Shown here piece by piece: positions 37,591 through 48,631 of a stretch of 64,000 nucleotides of DNA (positions are counted from its first letter, which is position 1; each line of letters opens with the position of its first letter). The stretch covers positions 186,001 through 250,000 of the forward strand of contig MCGE01000008.1 of assembly GCA_002105175.1 (NCBI GenBank), written 5' to 3'. The stretch comes from Absidia repens. Its lineage: Eukaryota; Mucoromycota; Mucoromycetes; Mucorales; Cunninghamellaceae. The translations under genes and the position numbers were made by a program. The notes beneath the pieces are model-generated. The model searched no databases. It worked only from the letters and a program-made list of their open reading frames with translations, and had not been told where the DNA came from.

Positions 37591-38335
37591 AAAACTTTTT
37601 TATTGTTCCAAAATCTGTACCGCTCCTTCGTTTCGTTGTTAAGGATAATCGAAGAAGTTGTAAGTAATTGATACCCGTCGTCGTTGATCACACTTGTTGA
37701 GCTAGTTGTAAATCTATTTCCTATTTCAATAATCACAATACACAAACGGAAAATGGTTATCTCATAGAATAACATATTAATACTCCTTCCCCAAACTACG
37801 CCTCCGTTCCCTCTCTAACTTACCAGCAATCATTTAAAAGCCTGTTGCAATTTTCCAAACAAAAACTGGGAAATGTCTTGACCCGCCCAAAGATGCCTGT
37901 TGTTGTCGTTCGGTCCATCTTAAGCATGAGTCATTATTGGACAGTAGTGGTGACTTTTGTTTTCTACAGAGTTGGCTAGGGTACATGTATAATCTGGTGA
38001 AACCTGAGGCAGCTTGCAGTTGGATTACTTGTAATAAGTGTTGAAGAGATTTGGTGAACTCTTTCCAGTTCATAATTTGGCCAAGGGGTTCAGTACATGA
38101 ATATCAATAGGAGCAAGTACATAGGGTATTCTATCACATGGATATTTTCTTGAATCCTTGGTCAATCGTCTTTCACGATGCAATTGATTGACATGGGCAG
38201 TGATGGTAATTAAATGTGGCTGAGGTGTTAGTGTTGATTAGTGGCCTGATGGTGATCAATAATATTAATACAGCATTGAAAAAGAAGAAAATATTGGGAG
38301 TCTCGTCACAATCTATTTTGTGTTGACAAAAAAAT

Positions 38336-39315
38336 GGTTCAAATCCCGACCACGTGAATATATATTTTCTCCCGTTTTTAAATTTTTGCTATTTTTCTCT
38401 TTCTTCTTTTCTTCACCATTCAAATTCTTTGAGGTTATATTGGACTTAGATTAGCGTCAGTACCGGTTTAGAAGCGTTTTCAGCTCAGGGATTACAACAT
38501 GCATGGGGAAACCCTTTCATTTTGGATTCACGATTTAGAACCATCATCAGTTGACTTTTTTGCAGTCTTCATTAGCTCAGTTTAGTGATAGTTTGTCCAT
38601 ACTCTGTATCAATTTACCAATAAAATGTTTCTCTTTTCACATACTTCAATAAAAAATGCTCCATTATTAGTCTCTCTCATGTCTTGTACACAGTAGATCC
38701 TTTCCTTTAGCGCCCTCGCCACTTTCGATTAGTGTTTACCGCTGTTGTAGTTCAATAAAAGATATCCTTTTATTCATTGTCATGTCTTTTATTGTACAGT
38801 ACAATATATTAGATCTTTGTTTTACATTTGAACCATTAGATTAGTGTTGACCATTCCTTAGAGCTCCTATTTTTCTTCCTCATGCTACCCTCTATTTAGA
38901 TTCTTGGCTATAATGACCCTCGCACGTTTAGTTTAGTATTTCCTAGATATGCTTCAATAAAATATATCCTATTTTTTAAACAACCTCTGATACATTAAAT
39001 AGTGAATAAAGCCCATCATTGTCTCAGTTTTGTGAGTGTCCCACTGTACTGTGCACATGCTTCCTGCTAACTAACCGTCATGTTAAAAAGCATCTCATGA
39101 GGATTTTTTTTCCCACTAGTTTCTCTCCTACTGCATACTACTAATGCATCAAACGGGGTGTCTGCCTCTATAAGCCAGCTTCCGCTCCAAGCGCCTGGTT
39201 GGCAGTTTCACGTGGCGTTATTTTGATCTGCCGATCATATCAACCAGCCAAGGCCGTTCTGCCAGCTCGACCTTCAGAGCGGACATACTGTCTATATCCA
39301 GCTCATTTATTTATT
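38336..39315 (-). repeat. Interspersed repeat family, copy 5 (inverted)
   Basis: On + this copy begins GGTTCAAATCCCGACCACGTG and contains the reverse complement of the conserved block (GGGATTACAACATGCATGGG near 38487). AATAAA occurs at 38619, 38648, 38754 and 38956. The far end shares CGGACATACT...ATCCAGCTC (about 39279-39305) with copies 3 and 7. This copy shows the modular interior most clearly. Confidence 0.82.
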
Positions 39316-40735
39316 TATTTCTGAATGTGACAAAATTATAAAAAAACCTTAAGCTGAAATCAGTTGCGCTCCAATATGGATCGCTGCTTAGATGCAAATT
39401 GGTGGACAAGTCTAATTCTATCAAGGCAAAAAAAAAAAAAAAAAAAAAGAAAGAAAAGGTCCTCACTAGAAATTTCGGGGTTTTTTTTGGGGGAGGGGGG
39501 GGAGAGGGAGGGATAGTGGTCTTCAAAAAATAAAATTGATTTACGCGCCGCCCATATTATAGCATGATTCGGTCCCTCGTTTACCCATTTTATAGTACAG
39601 ATTATATAGTTGGATGATATTACCGAGAAAATGGATTCCTACAAAGGTTAATTAAATAAAATCACACTGTATAGTAGGGGAGCATGGCCAACAGTAAACA
39701 AATCTAGTTACATATACCAAGGATGGTTAGTCCAGCTTTACAATAAAATCTTTCAAAATTAATGTTCATCTCTCCACGATCAATGTCCGTCATTTGATTA
39801 ACCGTTTTTTTTTCCCTTTTTTTTTTTTGTAATTAATGGGAAAAGGGACTAAAGGGACTGAAAGGGCCTCGGGAAATTATCATTTCATAGACAACGTCGA
39901 AGAAGGAGGATAAGCTTGGTGTAACAAGGAGAATTTTGTGTGGGAATCAAACTCAAATAAAGATACCACCTTGTAGGTAATAATCATGCTGCTGATATTA
40001 AAAAAAATAAATCTCCATCGGTCTGACTCCACTTCTTATATGGAATTATCTGGACTATAGAAGGATGATACTAGGTAGCTGTTGGCCCGCATAGCAGTGA
40101 TCTTTACACAGTGTGGTACAGTACGTTGAAGAAAAAAAGCTCAATGGGCTCATTTACTCAACCTTCACTCTTTCTTTCCCCGTCCCTATTCTCTGCTGGA
40201 AGCATGACTATTAATTAATGAATATTTATGGAATACTAGTCATCCAGTCAATATTTCTTTTTCAAATGGGATTATGAAACTTGATGAAATATCATCAATT
40301 ACGAGATTCCTGCGTATATTTCCTGAAGGATGGAAAATGCAGAAACTAAGGAAGGAAAGGACAATGACAGATGTATGTATGTGCTCCGGAGTAAGTAAAA
40401 TAATCAGACCAACATTCTCTGGGCTCTTTGGTGTTTGATATCAATGACTGTTTTCAACAAGATCAAAGTTAGCATAAAAAAAAAAAAGAAAAAAAAATAG
40501 TTGGCTGTCATCATATATTTGATCAATAAAGTTATACGTATAATGTATATATTCCATTATTATACAAATGATATATATATACAATTATCCTATATTTTTT
40601 CTTCGTCGCGTATCAAAATATACCCTTTATTCTTAAATCAGTCAAAGTAATTTTTTTTTTCAGGAGTATGTAACAAACAGTTTTTTATTCTTTGTACTAT
40701 AACAATACTAAAACTAAATCTATAGCAACTAGTAT
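39316..40735. other. Intergenic region, no gene seen
   Basis: AT-rich DNA with an A-run (about 39427-39446), a G-run (about 39488-39505) and T-runs. No coding, RNA or repeat signal was found. Confidence 0.45.
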
Positions 40736-41345
40736 CGAAACTGAGCTACTGCTAATAAACTATACTACTGGCAAGAGACAAGGAGCAACACCCATTGGCG
40801 AATTGATTGAGCAACCAAGTAGGATCCAAAGCATCGAGCTATAATCCGAGCATAACATTGTAAACCTTTTTCCCACAAATATCTCTATAGCGTTCTTTTG
40901 TTTTTCCAAGTCACCAAATGCATATCCATTCCTGTTGAATATCATTCCACCAGCCCAATAATACCAACAAGCTGGTGAAGTCCATCGTATACAGTCAGCC
41001 TATCATAGCTTTTAATATTCCTGATTCAAACACCACCATCCCTGTCCCCTTCTCTTCACTTACCATTCCGTACATACATAATAGACGTCAACCAGAGACC
41101 TTTCTATAGTTTCACAAATAGTTAAAGTATGTTTCCTATATGTCTACGATGATCACCTGGTAATAAATATGGAGTCAGAGAGTAAAGACAACCTACTTTT
41201 CGTTCCCCGAACCATTTTATCGGCTAGCCAGGAGAGCAATGGTACATACGTCTAAGGCTTTCAATTTAACAGCATTGGTTTTGATAGTTTCATAGAGGTA
41301 TTTAACATAGCGTCCCGCTTTCTCCGTAACCCGCACAGCCCAGTA
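40736..41345 (-). pseudogene. Unrecognised multi-exon gene remnant
   Basis: The minus strand contains two protein-like pieces next to good splice sites. A piece with VTEKAGRYVKYLYETIKTNA and VKLKALD ends at a GTATGT donor (about 41253). A piece beginning after a CTATAG acceptor (about 40895) reads RYLWEKGLQCYARIIARCFG and SYLVAQSIRQW to a stop near 40762. Between them is WYYWAGGMIFNRNGYAFGD. I could not connect all pieces in one frame. It may be a real gene with misread introns or a decayed one. No family was recognised. Confidence 0.3.
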
Positions 41346-41611
41346 CAGGTCACAAAACACGACCTTTTTTTTTTGACATTCCCCCACAGAAGTTTGAAGA
41401 TGAGTGTCTGCTTGTCAAACCCCACCCCCAAAAAAATGCAAAAAAAAGAAAAAGTGATACAGTTAAAGAAATGACGATATAGTAGTGGATTGACTTTTAG
41501 AAAGGAAAGTTAGAAAAGAGAGTCTATTTTTCTCTCGCCAAAAAAAAAAAATAAAGTTTCAAAAATTATGCGGCGATTGAAAACGAAAAAATGGGGGGAA
41601 GGATATAGCAT

Positions 41612-41619
41612 TATATAAG
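41612..41619 (+). promoter_or_regulatory. Likely TATA box of the RidA gene
   Basis: TATATAAG lies 81 nt upstream of the RidA ATG and is followed by a poly-T tract and a pyrimidine-rich leader. Position and motif are the only evidence. Confidence 0.45.
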
Positions 41620-41692
41620 CTACCTATTTTTTTTTTTTTTTACGATCTTTTGTTCTCTATCTTTCTTTTTTCTCACCACAAAAAAAAAAACC

Positions 41693-42182
41693 ATGTCTGC
41701 CAGCCCTGTCAAAGAAGCCGTTAGCTCTACCAACACTGCTCCTATTGGTGCTCCCTACAGCCAAGCCATCAAATTCAATGGTATGATCTTCGTTGCTGGT
41801 ACTTGTCCTGTGGATCCTCAAGGTAATCACGTTGGTATTGCTGAAAAGGATGTGACCAAGCAAACCCACCAAGTGCTCCAAAACATCAGAGGTCTTCTTG
41901 AAGACTGTGGATCCGATATGTCAAAGGTGCTCAAAGTCAATGTCTTTATCAAGGATATGAAGAACTTCAAGGATATCAATGATGTTTATGAAGTAAGTAA
42001 CATTATTAAAAAAAAAGAAAGGAGTGGGGGGTTATATCAAAAAGAGGAAAATCACTAACGATGATTCCATTTTGTATATTTAGACTTACTTCCCTGACCC
42101 CAAGCCCACTCGTACTTGTGTCGAAGTTGCTCGTTTGCCTTTGGATTGCTTGGTTGAAATTGAATGTATTGCCGCTCAATAG
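41693..42182 (+). CDS. RidA/YjgF/UK114-family imine deaminase
   Basis: Reactive intermediate deaminase that hydrolyses 2-aminoacrylate-type enamines/imines released by PLP enzymes; yeast homologues are Hmf1/Mmf1. Two exons (41693-41992, 42084-42182) give 132 residues, the family length. Motifs are NTAPIGAPYSQAIKFNGMIF, AGTCPVDPQG and QTHQVLQNIRGLLEDCGSDM. Further on come KVNVFIKDM, then the second-exon TYFPDPKPTRTCVEVARLPL, where Arg110 corresponds to the carboxylate-binding Arg105 of E. coli RidA. No mitochondrial presequence is apparent, favouring a cytosolic Hmf1-like form. Confidence 0.95.
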
Positions 42183-42658
42183 GTTATTGAGATTAGTTTA
42201 TGGTATTTAGTTTGTGAAAATAAATGAATTAAATATATATATATATATATATAGTATTGTAAAATAAAAACCAACTTCATTTTTTGAAACAAGTATTTGT
42301 GTGTGTGGTGGGCAATGTGCGGTTGTTTAACTGGGTTTGGTTGAAGACTGAAGGCCGGGTGAAACACGAAATGGAATCAAAAAAAAAAATGCTATGATGG
42401 CCCTTTCACATTTTTTTTGTTATTTGATGGTGGATACTGATATATAGCTAGCTCTATGTTGTGTAGTGAGTGACTTGATATAATTCAATCCATTTGTCGC
42501 TATTCTTGTATTGGCAGTTTTCTTTGGTATGATTGGACAGGAAATTACCACAATGATTTTGAATTGCCATTAGGGGCGCGCTGCTTTATCTTTTCTTTTT
42601 TTTTTTTTTTTTTTTTTTTTTTGGCTCTCTTTAATTGTCTTTTACACTTTATTTGTTC
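42183..42658. other. Intergenic region, no gene seen
   Basis: Contains an (AT)n tract (about 42233-42251) and a 25-nt T-run (about 42598-42622) directly upstream of the RNA-binding protein gene. The T-run is likely a nucleosome-excluding promoter tract. Confidence 0.45.
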
Positions 42659-43423
42659 ATGATGAATGACTCCAGGGAAGCTGTATTGGCGAGTGTACAG
42701 GCTATGGAATCAGAATTAGCCAAACTCCAGGTTATGCAATCTGAAGCTGAAAGATCCATGCTTGAAACTAAAGAAGGTATTGTAATATGCTGGTTATTAT
42801 TGAGAAAGGGTCCATTGGCTAACCCACCTTTTTTATGTGCGTGTGCGCACGTGTACGCGCCTTTAGATAAAGAAGTTGTTGATTCTAGGTCAGTCTTTGT
42901 GGGTCAAGTCGATTACGCCGCTTCGCCAGAGGACCTTCAAACACACTTCCAGTCTTGTGGCAATATCAATCGTATCACTATTCCCTGCGACAAATATACT
43001 GGTTTTCCCAAAGGGTAAAGATCAAAGAAGGGGTATCGGGACGGGCATGGATCGGTCATTCAACAAAATCATACTCTGACTTGTTGCTTTTGAATTTTTA
43101 CACAGATATGCCTACATTGAATTCGCTGATTCTTCTTGCATAAGCAATGCTCTCGCTTTGGATGGAAGTTTATTCCGTGGTCGATCACTGAAGGTAAATA
43201 TCACACTTGGATGATTGCATCATTGCTTGAATCCGTGTTTCTTTATTATTTACCATCCCATCATTATCATTTTTTGTAGGTGACTACCAAGCGAACTAAT
43301 ATCCCCGGATTTACTTCAAGGCGTATACACCTAGGTCGTGGTCAGTACTATTTTCCTTCTCCTTACTATGCGCCTTTTCTTTATTACGGTCATTCTCCTA
43401 GTTATGGGTATCATGCAAGGTAA
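42659..43423 (+). CDS. PABPN1/Pab2-like nuclear poly(A)-binding protein
   Basis: Four exons (42659-42776, 42867-43014, 43106-43193, 43280-43423) give 165 residues. An N-terminal coiled-coil helix ([20 protein letters not shown]) is followed by one RRM. Its RNP2 is [20 protein letters not shown] and its RNP1 is [11 protein letters not shown], leading to [20 protein letters not shown] and RTNIPGF. This order is diagnostic of PABPN1/Pab2, which binds poly(A) tails in the nucleus and affects polyadenylation and exosome targeting. The C-terminus is Arg/Tyr-rich ([20 protein letters not shown]). The reading stops at TAA 43421. That codon overlaps a possible donor (AG|GTAATC), and an acceptor at about 43784 would give a short alternative tail (RFASLPHGN). 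A second ATG follows directly at 42662. Confidence 0.9.
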
Positions 43424-43727
43424 TCATGATAAAAACGGAAGGCATTTTTGAAAATGGCTAGTGATGGAGAAGGGTAGTTTGTGTGCATATATATGGGTTA
43501 TCAATTGGTATAAAAGGAGGAAAAAAAGATACAATACTAAAACATTAGTTATGAAAAAAACAGAGGAATGGGACGTGGTATACGTTATTACGCTCCATAT
43601 TGATCAATACGAACCCTTTTATAAGGTGGCTGTATATCTTGTATTGACTCTAGCATATTTTAGGCGTAGTTTATTTTAATTTTATCTTATCATATTGACA
43701 ATAAAAAGGTGATTTAAACTATATTGG

Positions 43728-43760
<33 letters not shown>

Positions 43761-44239
43761 GCTTTTTTGTTTTTACTAGATTCGCCTCCCTCCCTCATGG
43801 AAACTAAGGTAATATATACAGTCCTTCTGATTTCTTTACTAATTGCTTTCTTTATACTCTGATATAGAAGGATGGAGCGTATGAATCTTGAATCTAGTGC
43901 TTCTTTTTATTTTTATTTTACTTATAGTACGGATCATGTCATCAGTTTCATTAGAATATAGTCCGACATATATTTTGCTACTTTTGTCCTTCTTTATATT
44001 ACCATTTTATTGTCCCTTCAACCTCATAAGTTTATTGACTAGTACCTAGATGCATTTAGATTAGATATAGTATCTTAATTAAAAATCATTGTCTATATGT
44101 ATAATATATGTCATCGTCTTCTTCTTCTAGATATTTGCTCAGTCGACTTTAGCAAAAAGAAATAATAAAATGATGAGATGCATAGGATTTAGCAGTATAC
44201 AATTAGAGGAGAATGATTTGAATTGGTGATGTTCAGTAA
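43424..44239. other. Intergenic region with CT microsatellite
   Basis: Contains AATAAAA (about 43699), a (CT)n tract (about 43727-43752) and AT-rich DNA. The frame 43461-43679 has no motif. Confidence 0.45.
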
Positions 44240-45163
44240 GAGTATAGAGTAAACTGTTATTATTGTCAGAGTGTGCGGACAATTAGTCACAGACAAACTA
44301 GAAAGAAGTGGACATTAATCTATAGGGGAGGCTAAACGCACAGCACTGCCTAGATTCATTTACGTTATTGGTTTATTAGTAAGTGATCTAAGGCTGAGAA
44401 TCAGTCCTTGGGTCTTTATGGGGGACGTAGCGATAGCGTTTAAATTGGAAAGTGAGTGCTTAAATAAGACAATCACTATAAAGTTACAATGCAGTTGTTT
44501 TCAATACAAACTAGGAAGTCTCACTTTGTCCTATGACATTGTTGAGGAGCACTGAATACTAGCAAAATACAATAAAAATATGAAGTCGACTGACGAAATA
44601 TCCCCCAGGCGGAACGTGCGCCAGTAACACATATTAAAAACATTGCTACAAAGGATTTATTGTATATATCATTATAGAGTCTATTGGGAATATCTAAAGA
44701 ATGGTCGACATTAATCTATGGGTACGATTGTAAAACAGGGATCTAATATATAGTACTGCACGGAACGTGAGAAAGACTCAAGAAGTGTCTTTTATTGAAA
44801 TATAAACAACTGTCAACACGAAGCAAAACGGGCGATGGTAGTAAGACAAGAAATGAGAGGAACAAATAATACATTTTTTATTGAAGCGTGTAAAAAGAGG
44901 TATATTTATTCAAACTATGTACAAACCAACACTAAATTAAGTTAATGGGTGACCCTTAATCATAAATTCAAAATGAAAGGGTTCTCCCATGCATCTTGTA
45001 TTCCCTAATCTGAAAACCCTCCTAAACTAGTCCTAACACTAATCTAAGATCATTATAACTTTATAGAGGTTACAATGGTGAAGCAAAAAGGCAGGAAAAA
45101 AAGAAAGAGAGCGAAAAAATAAAATGGACGAAAATAAACATTCACGTGGACGGGGTTTAAAAT
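44240..45163 (+). repeat. Interspersed repeat family, copy 6
   Basis: Ends with ATTCACGTGGACGGGGTTTAAAA and contains the conserved block AAAATGAAAGGGTTCTCCC (about 44970). TTATTGAA modules lie at about 44795 and 44879. The left edge is placed where similarity to copies 1 and 7 (AAGTGATCTAAGGCTGAGAA region) fades, so it is approximate. Confidence 0.8.
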
Positions 45164-46016
45164 GGTTTTTATTTTTACACCATGATAATCCTATCCGCAA
45201 GCATATCCTAATATTTTTGCACATATATATGTATCATAGTATAATCATTATATCAGTTAGTTTGGGTGTCATAATTTTTATCTGGTTCTGATTAAAGTGT
45301 GCCTTGTATTTGTGCTTTTACATCGTCTCATACGTTTTGTTTTTCTTGTGGAATGGGTACAGTCGTACTTTTTTTAACAATAATATGCACTGCAGTGCGG
45401 GTGTCTGTGTATATATATGTAGCAAAAAAAAAGAAAAAAGCAGGTGTGTGTACAACAAAAAGGGGGGGGGATAAGACAACTTCGAACCTTCGTCGTGTTC
45501 AGCGCTTTGTCTACAGTATGTAAAGTAAGCTTACCTTTAAAATCATATTACGTGGTCAAATAATTACTGTCAAGTAACATAAATACCCTTCCAATTTTCC
45601 ATGAGACCCAAATTTTTTTACGGTTTTGCTGGACTGACCACAGCCTTGACTTTTTTTATGATTTTGGCTATGATGTTTGCATCTTATCTTGGGGTAACTG
45701 GTGGTTCATTGAGTTCACATTTTGAAGAAAGAAATAGAAACGTCCAATTTATCAGAGTGGTCTTCCTGAGTGTCCACTTCGTCGATCACTTCTATACTCC
45801 TACTACAATTATAGAAATAAAGGGAAACGATTATTGCGTTAACCTATGTTTTTTTGGGGGGTGTTGAATTATTCAAGATAGTGGACACACGAAGCGCAGA
45901 CCTTTCAACACACATAATTCTCCCCGGTCCTCGGGGTTACAATTAAAGGGGAGCCCTGTTTTTGATTTTTTTTTTCTTTTCTTTTGTTTTTCGTTGACAC
46001 CAATTATCAAAAACTC
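45164..46016. other. Spacer between repeat copy 6 and COQ8
   Basis: Includes a weak orphan ORF (45601-45867) and a T-rich COQ8 leader (about 45966-45991). About 150 nt around 45480-45640 resembles 49985-50120, which also follows a repeat copy. Confidence 0.45.
45601..45867 (+). CDS. Orphan ORF with one membrane segment (uncertain)
   Basis: An 88-codon frame begins MRPKFFYGFAGLTTALTFFM and continues into a hydrophobic helix (ILAMMFASYLGV). The second half looks less protein-like and may be intron. The start region resembles DNA at about 50075-50120 (RLKFFDVLAELET in translation), suggesting a duplicated, decayed gene. No family was recognised. Confidence 0.22.
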   Translation: MRPKFFYGFAGLTTALTFFMILAMMFASYLGVTGGSLSSHFEERNRNVQFIRVVFLSVHFVDHFYTPTTIIEIKGNDYCVNLCFFGGC

Positions 46017-48063
46017 ATGTCCATCGCCAGAACGCTTGTTGATATCATAGGCGTTACTAGCTCAACAGCAAAAGTGGGATATGGCGTTATTGCTACTCAA
46101 TCGGCAGCCCTTCAACAACATTTGAAAACGTCAAGCTTGCTCAATCCGACCCCTATCATCGTCCAAACTCCTCATTCCGCGACACCCAAAGCCACTGCAA
46201 CAAATACAGCAGACAAGTTGGACACACAGACTACAGAAACAGCCATCAACACCAACGAAAAGCAAATCGATCTGACACCTGGATTACCCTCGTCATCATC
46301 GACGCCTTCTTTATCGCCAAACGCCACAATCTCACCTTCAACAAAAGTGACACAAGAAGAATTCATCAACTCTATAGATCAACAAATCGAATCACCAGAT
46401 TCAACATTGGAAGCAAAGGAACAAGAACAAGTGCGCCGGAATCTCAAAGAAGCAAGGATTCCTACCTCGCGTGTGGGTCGTCTGTGGCATTACGGGTCAT
46501 TGGCTACTGGTATGGGCTTGGGTGCCATCAATGAATCATTCAAACGAGCCACTGGCATATCTAAAAGTCAACAAGGTAATGATAAAGCTAGAGTGGATTT
46601 GGTTATTGCAGATACGATACTGACATTACATTTACTATTACTACTACCACTACCACTACTATGCTACCTTTAGGGTCTGTTATGCTTAGCGAGAAAAACG
46701 TCGATCGGTTGGTAGAAAAGTTATCAACGATGCGCGGGGCAGCTTTAAAAATGGGTCAAATGCTCAGTATACAAGGAATTCAAGCATCGAATCAATCATC
46801 TAGTGCTTTACCTCCTCAACTCGAACAAGTCCTTCTACGCGTCCATGACAGTGCCAATTACATGCCTAAAAAGCAGATGGAGGTAAGTAAGGACCCTGCG
46901 GGGAGGACTCGACTATAAGGGAATATCGTCGAACCTGACACCATTATCCATTTTTATCTGTATTATAGAAAGTGATGTCCGATGAACTAGGGAAAAACTG
47001 GCTATCAAACTTCCAGGAATTTGACCCTATACCAATTGCAGCTGCTTCCATTGGTCAAGTCCATGCGGCCACTTTATCGAATGGACAAGCCGTCGTTATC
47101 AAAATTCAATATCCTGGTGTCGCAACTTCCATTGACAGTGATCTTAGCAATCTCAAAGCTTTGGTGACTTTCAGCAATTTACTTCCTCGCGGACTTTATC
47201 TCGACAATACAATCAAGGTGACGAAACAAGAACTGGCCTGGGAATGTGATTATGTCCGTGAAGCTAGCAACGCTCAGAAATTCGAACAACTTTTAAAGGG
47301 TGACATACGATACAAGGTGCCTCATATCATTGAAGATCTATGTACGTCCCGAGTTCTGGTATGCGAACGGTTGAATGGTCAAGTCCTTAGTAAAGCTATT
47401 GATGAACCACAAAATATCAGAAATAAGGTAATATTATTACAAAAAAAAAAAAAAAAAAAAAAAGCAAATAGTTTTATCATCAGAACATCATTCTCATAGT
47501 TTTATTTATACTCATATATGTAGTTGGGTGAAAACCTGCTGCGACTATGCCTACGTGAAGTATTCTCATTTCAATTCATGCAAACGGATCCTAACTGGTC
47601 AAACTTCTTCTACAACCGACATACCGGACAGATTGAACTATTGGATTTTGGTGCATGCCGAGAATTTCCCTCCTCCTTTTTACAACTCTATGGACGAATT
47701 TTGGGATCAGCAGCTCGACAGGATCGGGATGGTGTATGGGAATATTCGAAGCAATTAGGGTTTGTGACTGGATACGAAACGGACGTGATGAAGCAAGCGC
47801 ATATCAACAGTGTTATGGTCCTTGGTGAACCGTTTACTGACGTGGCTCCCGACATGTATGATTTTTCTCAACAAACGATTACTTCAAGAGTACGCGACAG
47901 TATCCCGGTCATGTTACAGCATCGATTGACACCTCCTCCCGACGAAACTTATGGCTTGCACAAAAAACTCTCAGGCGCCTTTTTGCTTTGCACAAAACTA
48001 GGAAGCAAGTTTGATACCAAGAATGTTTGGAAAGAAGAAGTGGAACAGCATTTTAGATTTTGA
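46017..48063 (+). CDS. COQ8: COQ8/ABC1/ADCK3 atypical kinase for ubiquinone biosynthesis
   Basis: Mitochondrial UbiB-family protein needed for assembly and function of the coenzyme Q synthesis complex. Exons 46017-46575, 46674-46882, 46969-47427 and 47524-48063 give 588 residues. The family-specific KxGQ motif is KMGQ at residues 212-215. The Ala-rich nucleotide loop AAASIGQVH is at 280-288, and the lysine of VVIKIQYPG is Lys301. The catalytic-loop equivalent TDPNWSNFFY has Asp431 and Asn433, and the metal-binding DFG is LLDFGACREF (450-452). The first about 130 residues are low-complexity Ser/Thr-rich sequence, in keeping with a mitochondrial leader plus linker. The helix GRLWHYGSLATGMGLGA (about 158-174) may be membrane-associated. 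The ATG at 46017 is the first in frame after a T-rich leader. A 23-nt A-run sits inside intron 3. Confidence 0.95.
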
Positions 48064-48101
48064 GTAGATTTATCCATCTCTTCCCTTCCTGGTCCTTTCT
48101 T

Positions 48102-48135
<34 letters not shown>

Positions 48136-48631
48136 CAATACAAATAAAACAAACTGGTTATTATTTATATGCAATACATATATATTGATCTCTATCATTT
48201 TCTACTCATACAACTTGTAGATAGCTTCTTCAACAAAAATACATCTTCTATGAATTTGAATACTGTTGACCAGGAAGACAATTTATGTAGCAACATCCAT
48301 ATAGCATAGATGACTCTCCTGATTTCCCCCTTAGCTTATATACTATATTATATTTAACTGGTCCCTATCCCTTCATTATTCTTATTTTTTGAAAATAAAA
48401 ACCCATTTATTGAACATGATACCATTCAGACCCCTTTTTTGGATCTAGCGAAAAAAGAGCATTTAATGATTGTTAGCCAATTGATACTGACTTACCAGTT
48501 GACGCCTGTAATATGTGTAAAAGTTTTCTTTTATGCTGGACAGACACATCTATGATGCAAGAACGCAAAGTAAACCCTAATTGTAGCAACTTTGTGTTCC
48601 CTTTCACACTTGAAAAAAAAAAAAAAAAAAT
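48064..48631. other. 3' flank of COQ8, no gene seen
   Basis: T-run (about 48102-48130), AATAAA (about 48143), and AT-rich DNA up to the next repeat copy, which is preceded by an A-run (about 48614-48630). Confidence 0.45.

Noticed and set aside
38336..38410. Possible tRNA gene around GGTTCAAATCC
   Set aside because: No cloverleaf, acceptor stem or A box could be assembled; the motif recurs as the end of an interspersed repeat.
45299..45523. ORF in the flank of repeat copy 6
   Set aside because: Starts without a real ATG context, contains poly-Lys from an A-run and has no recognisable motif.
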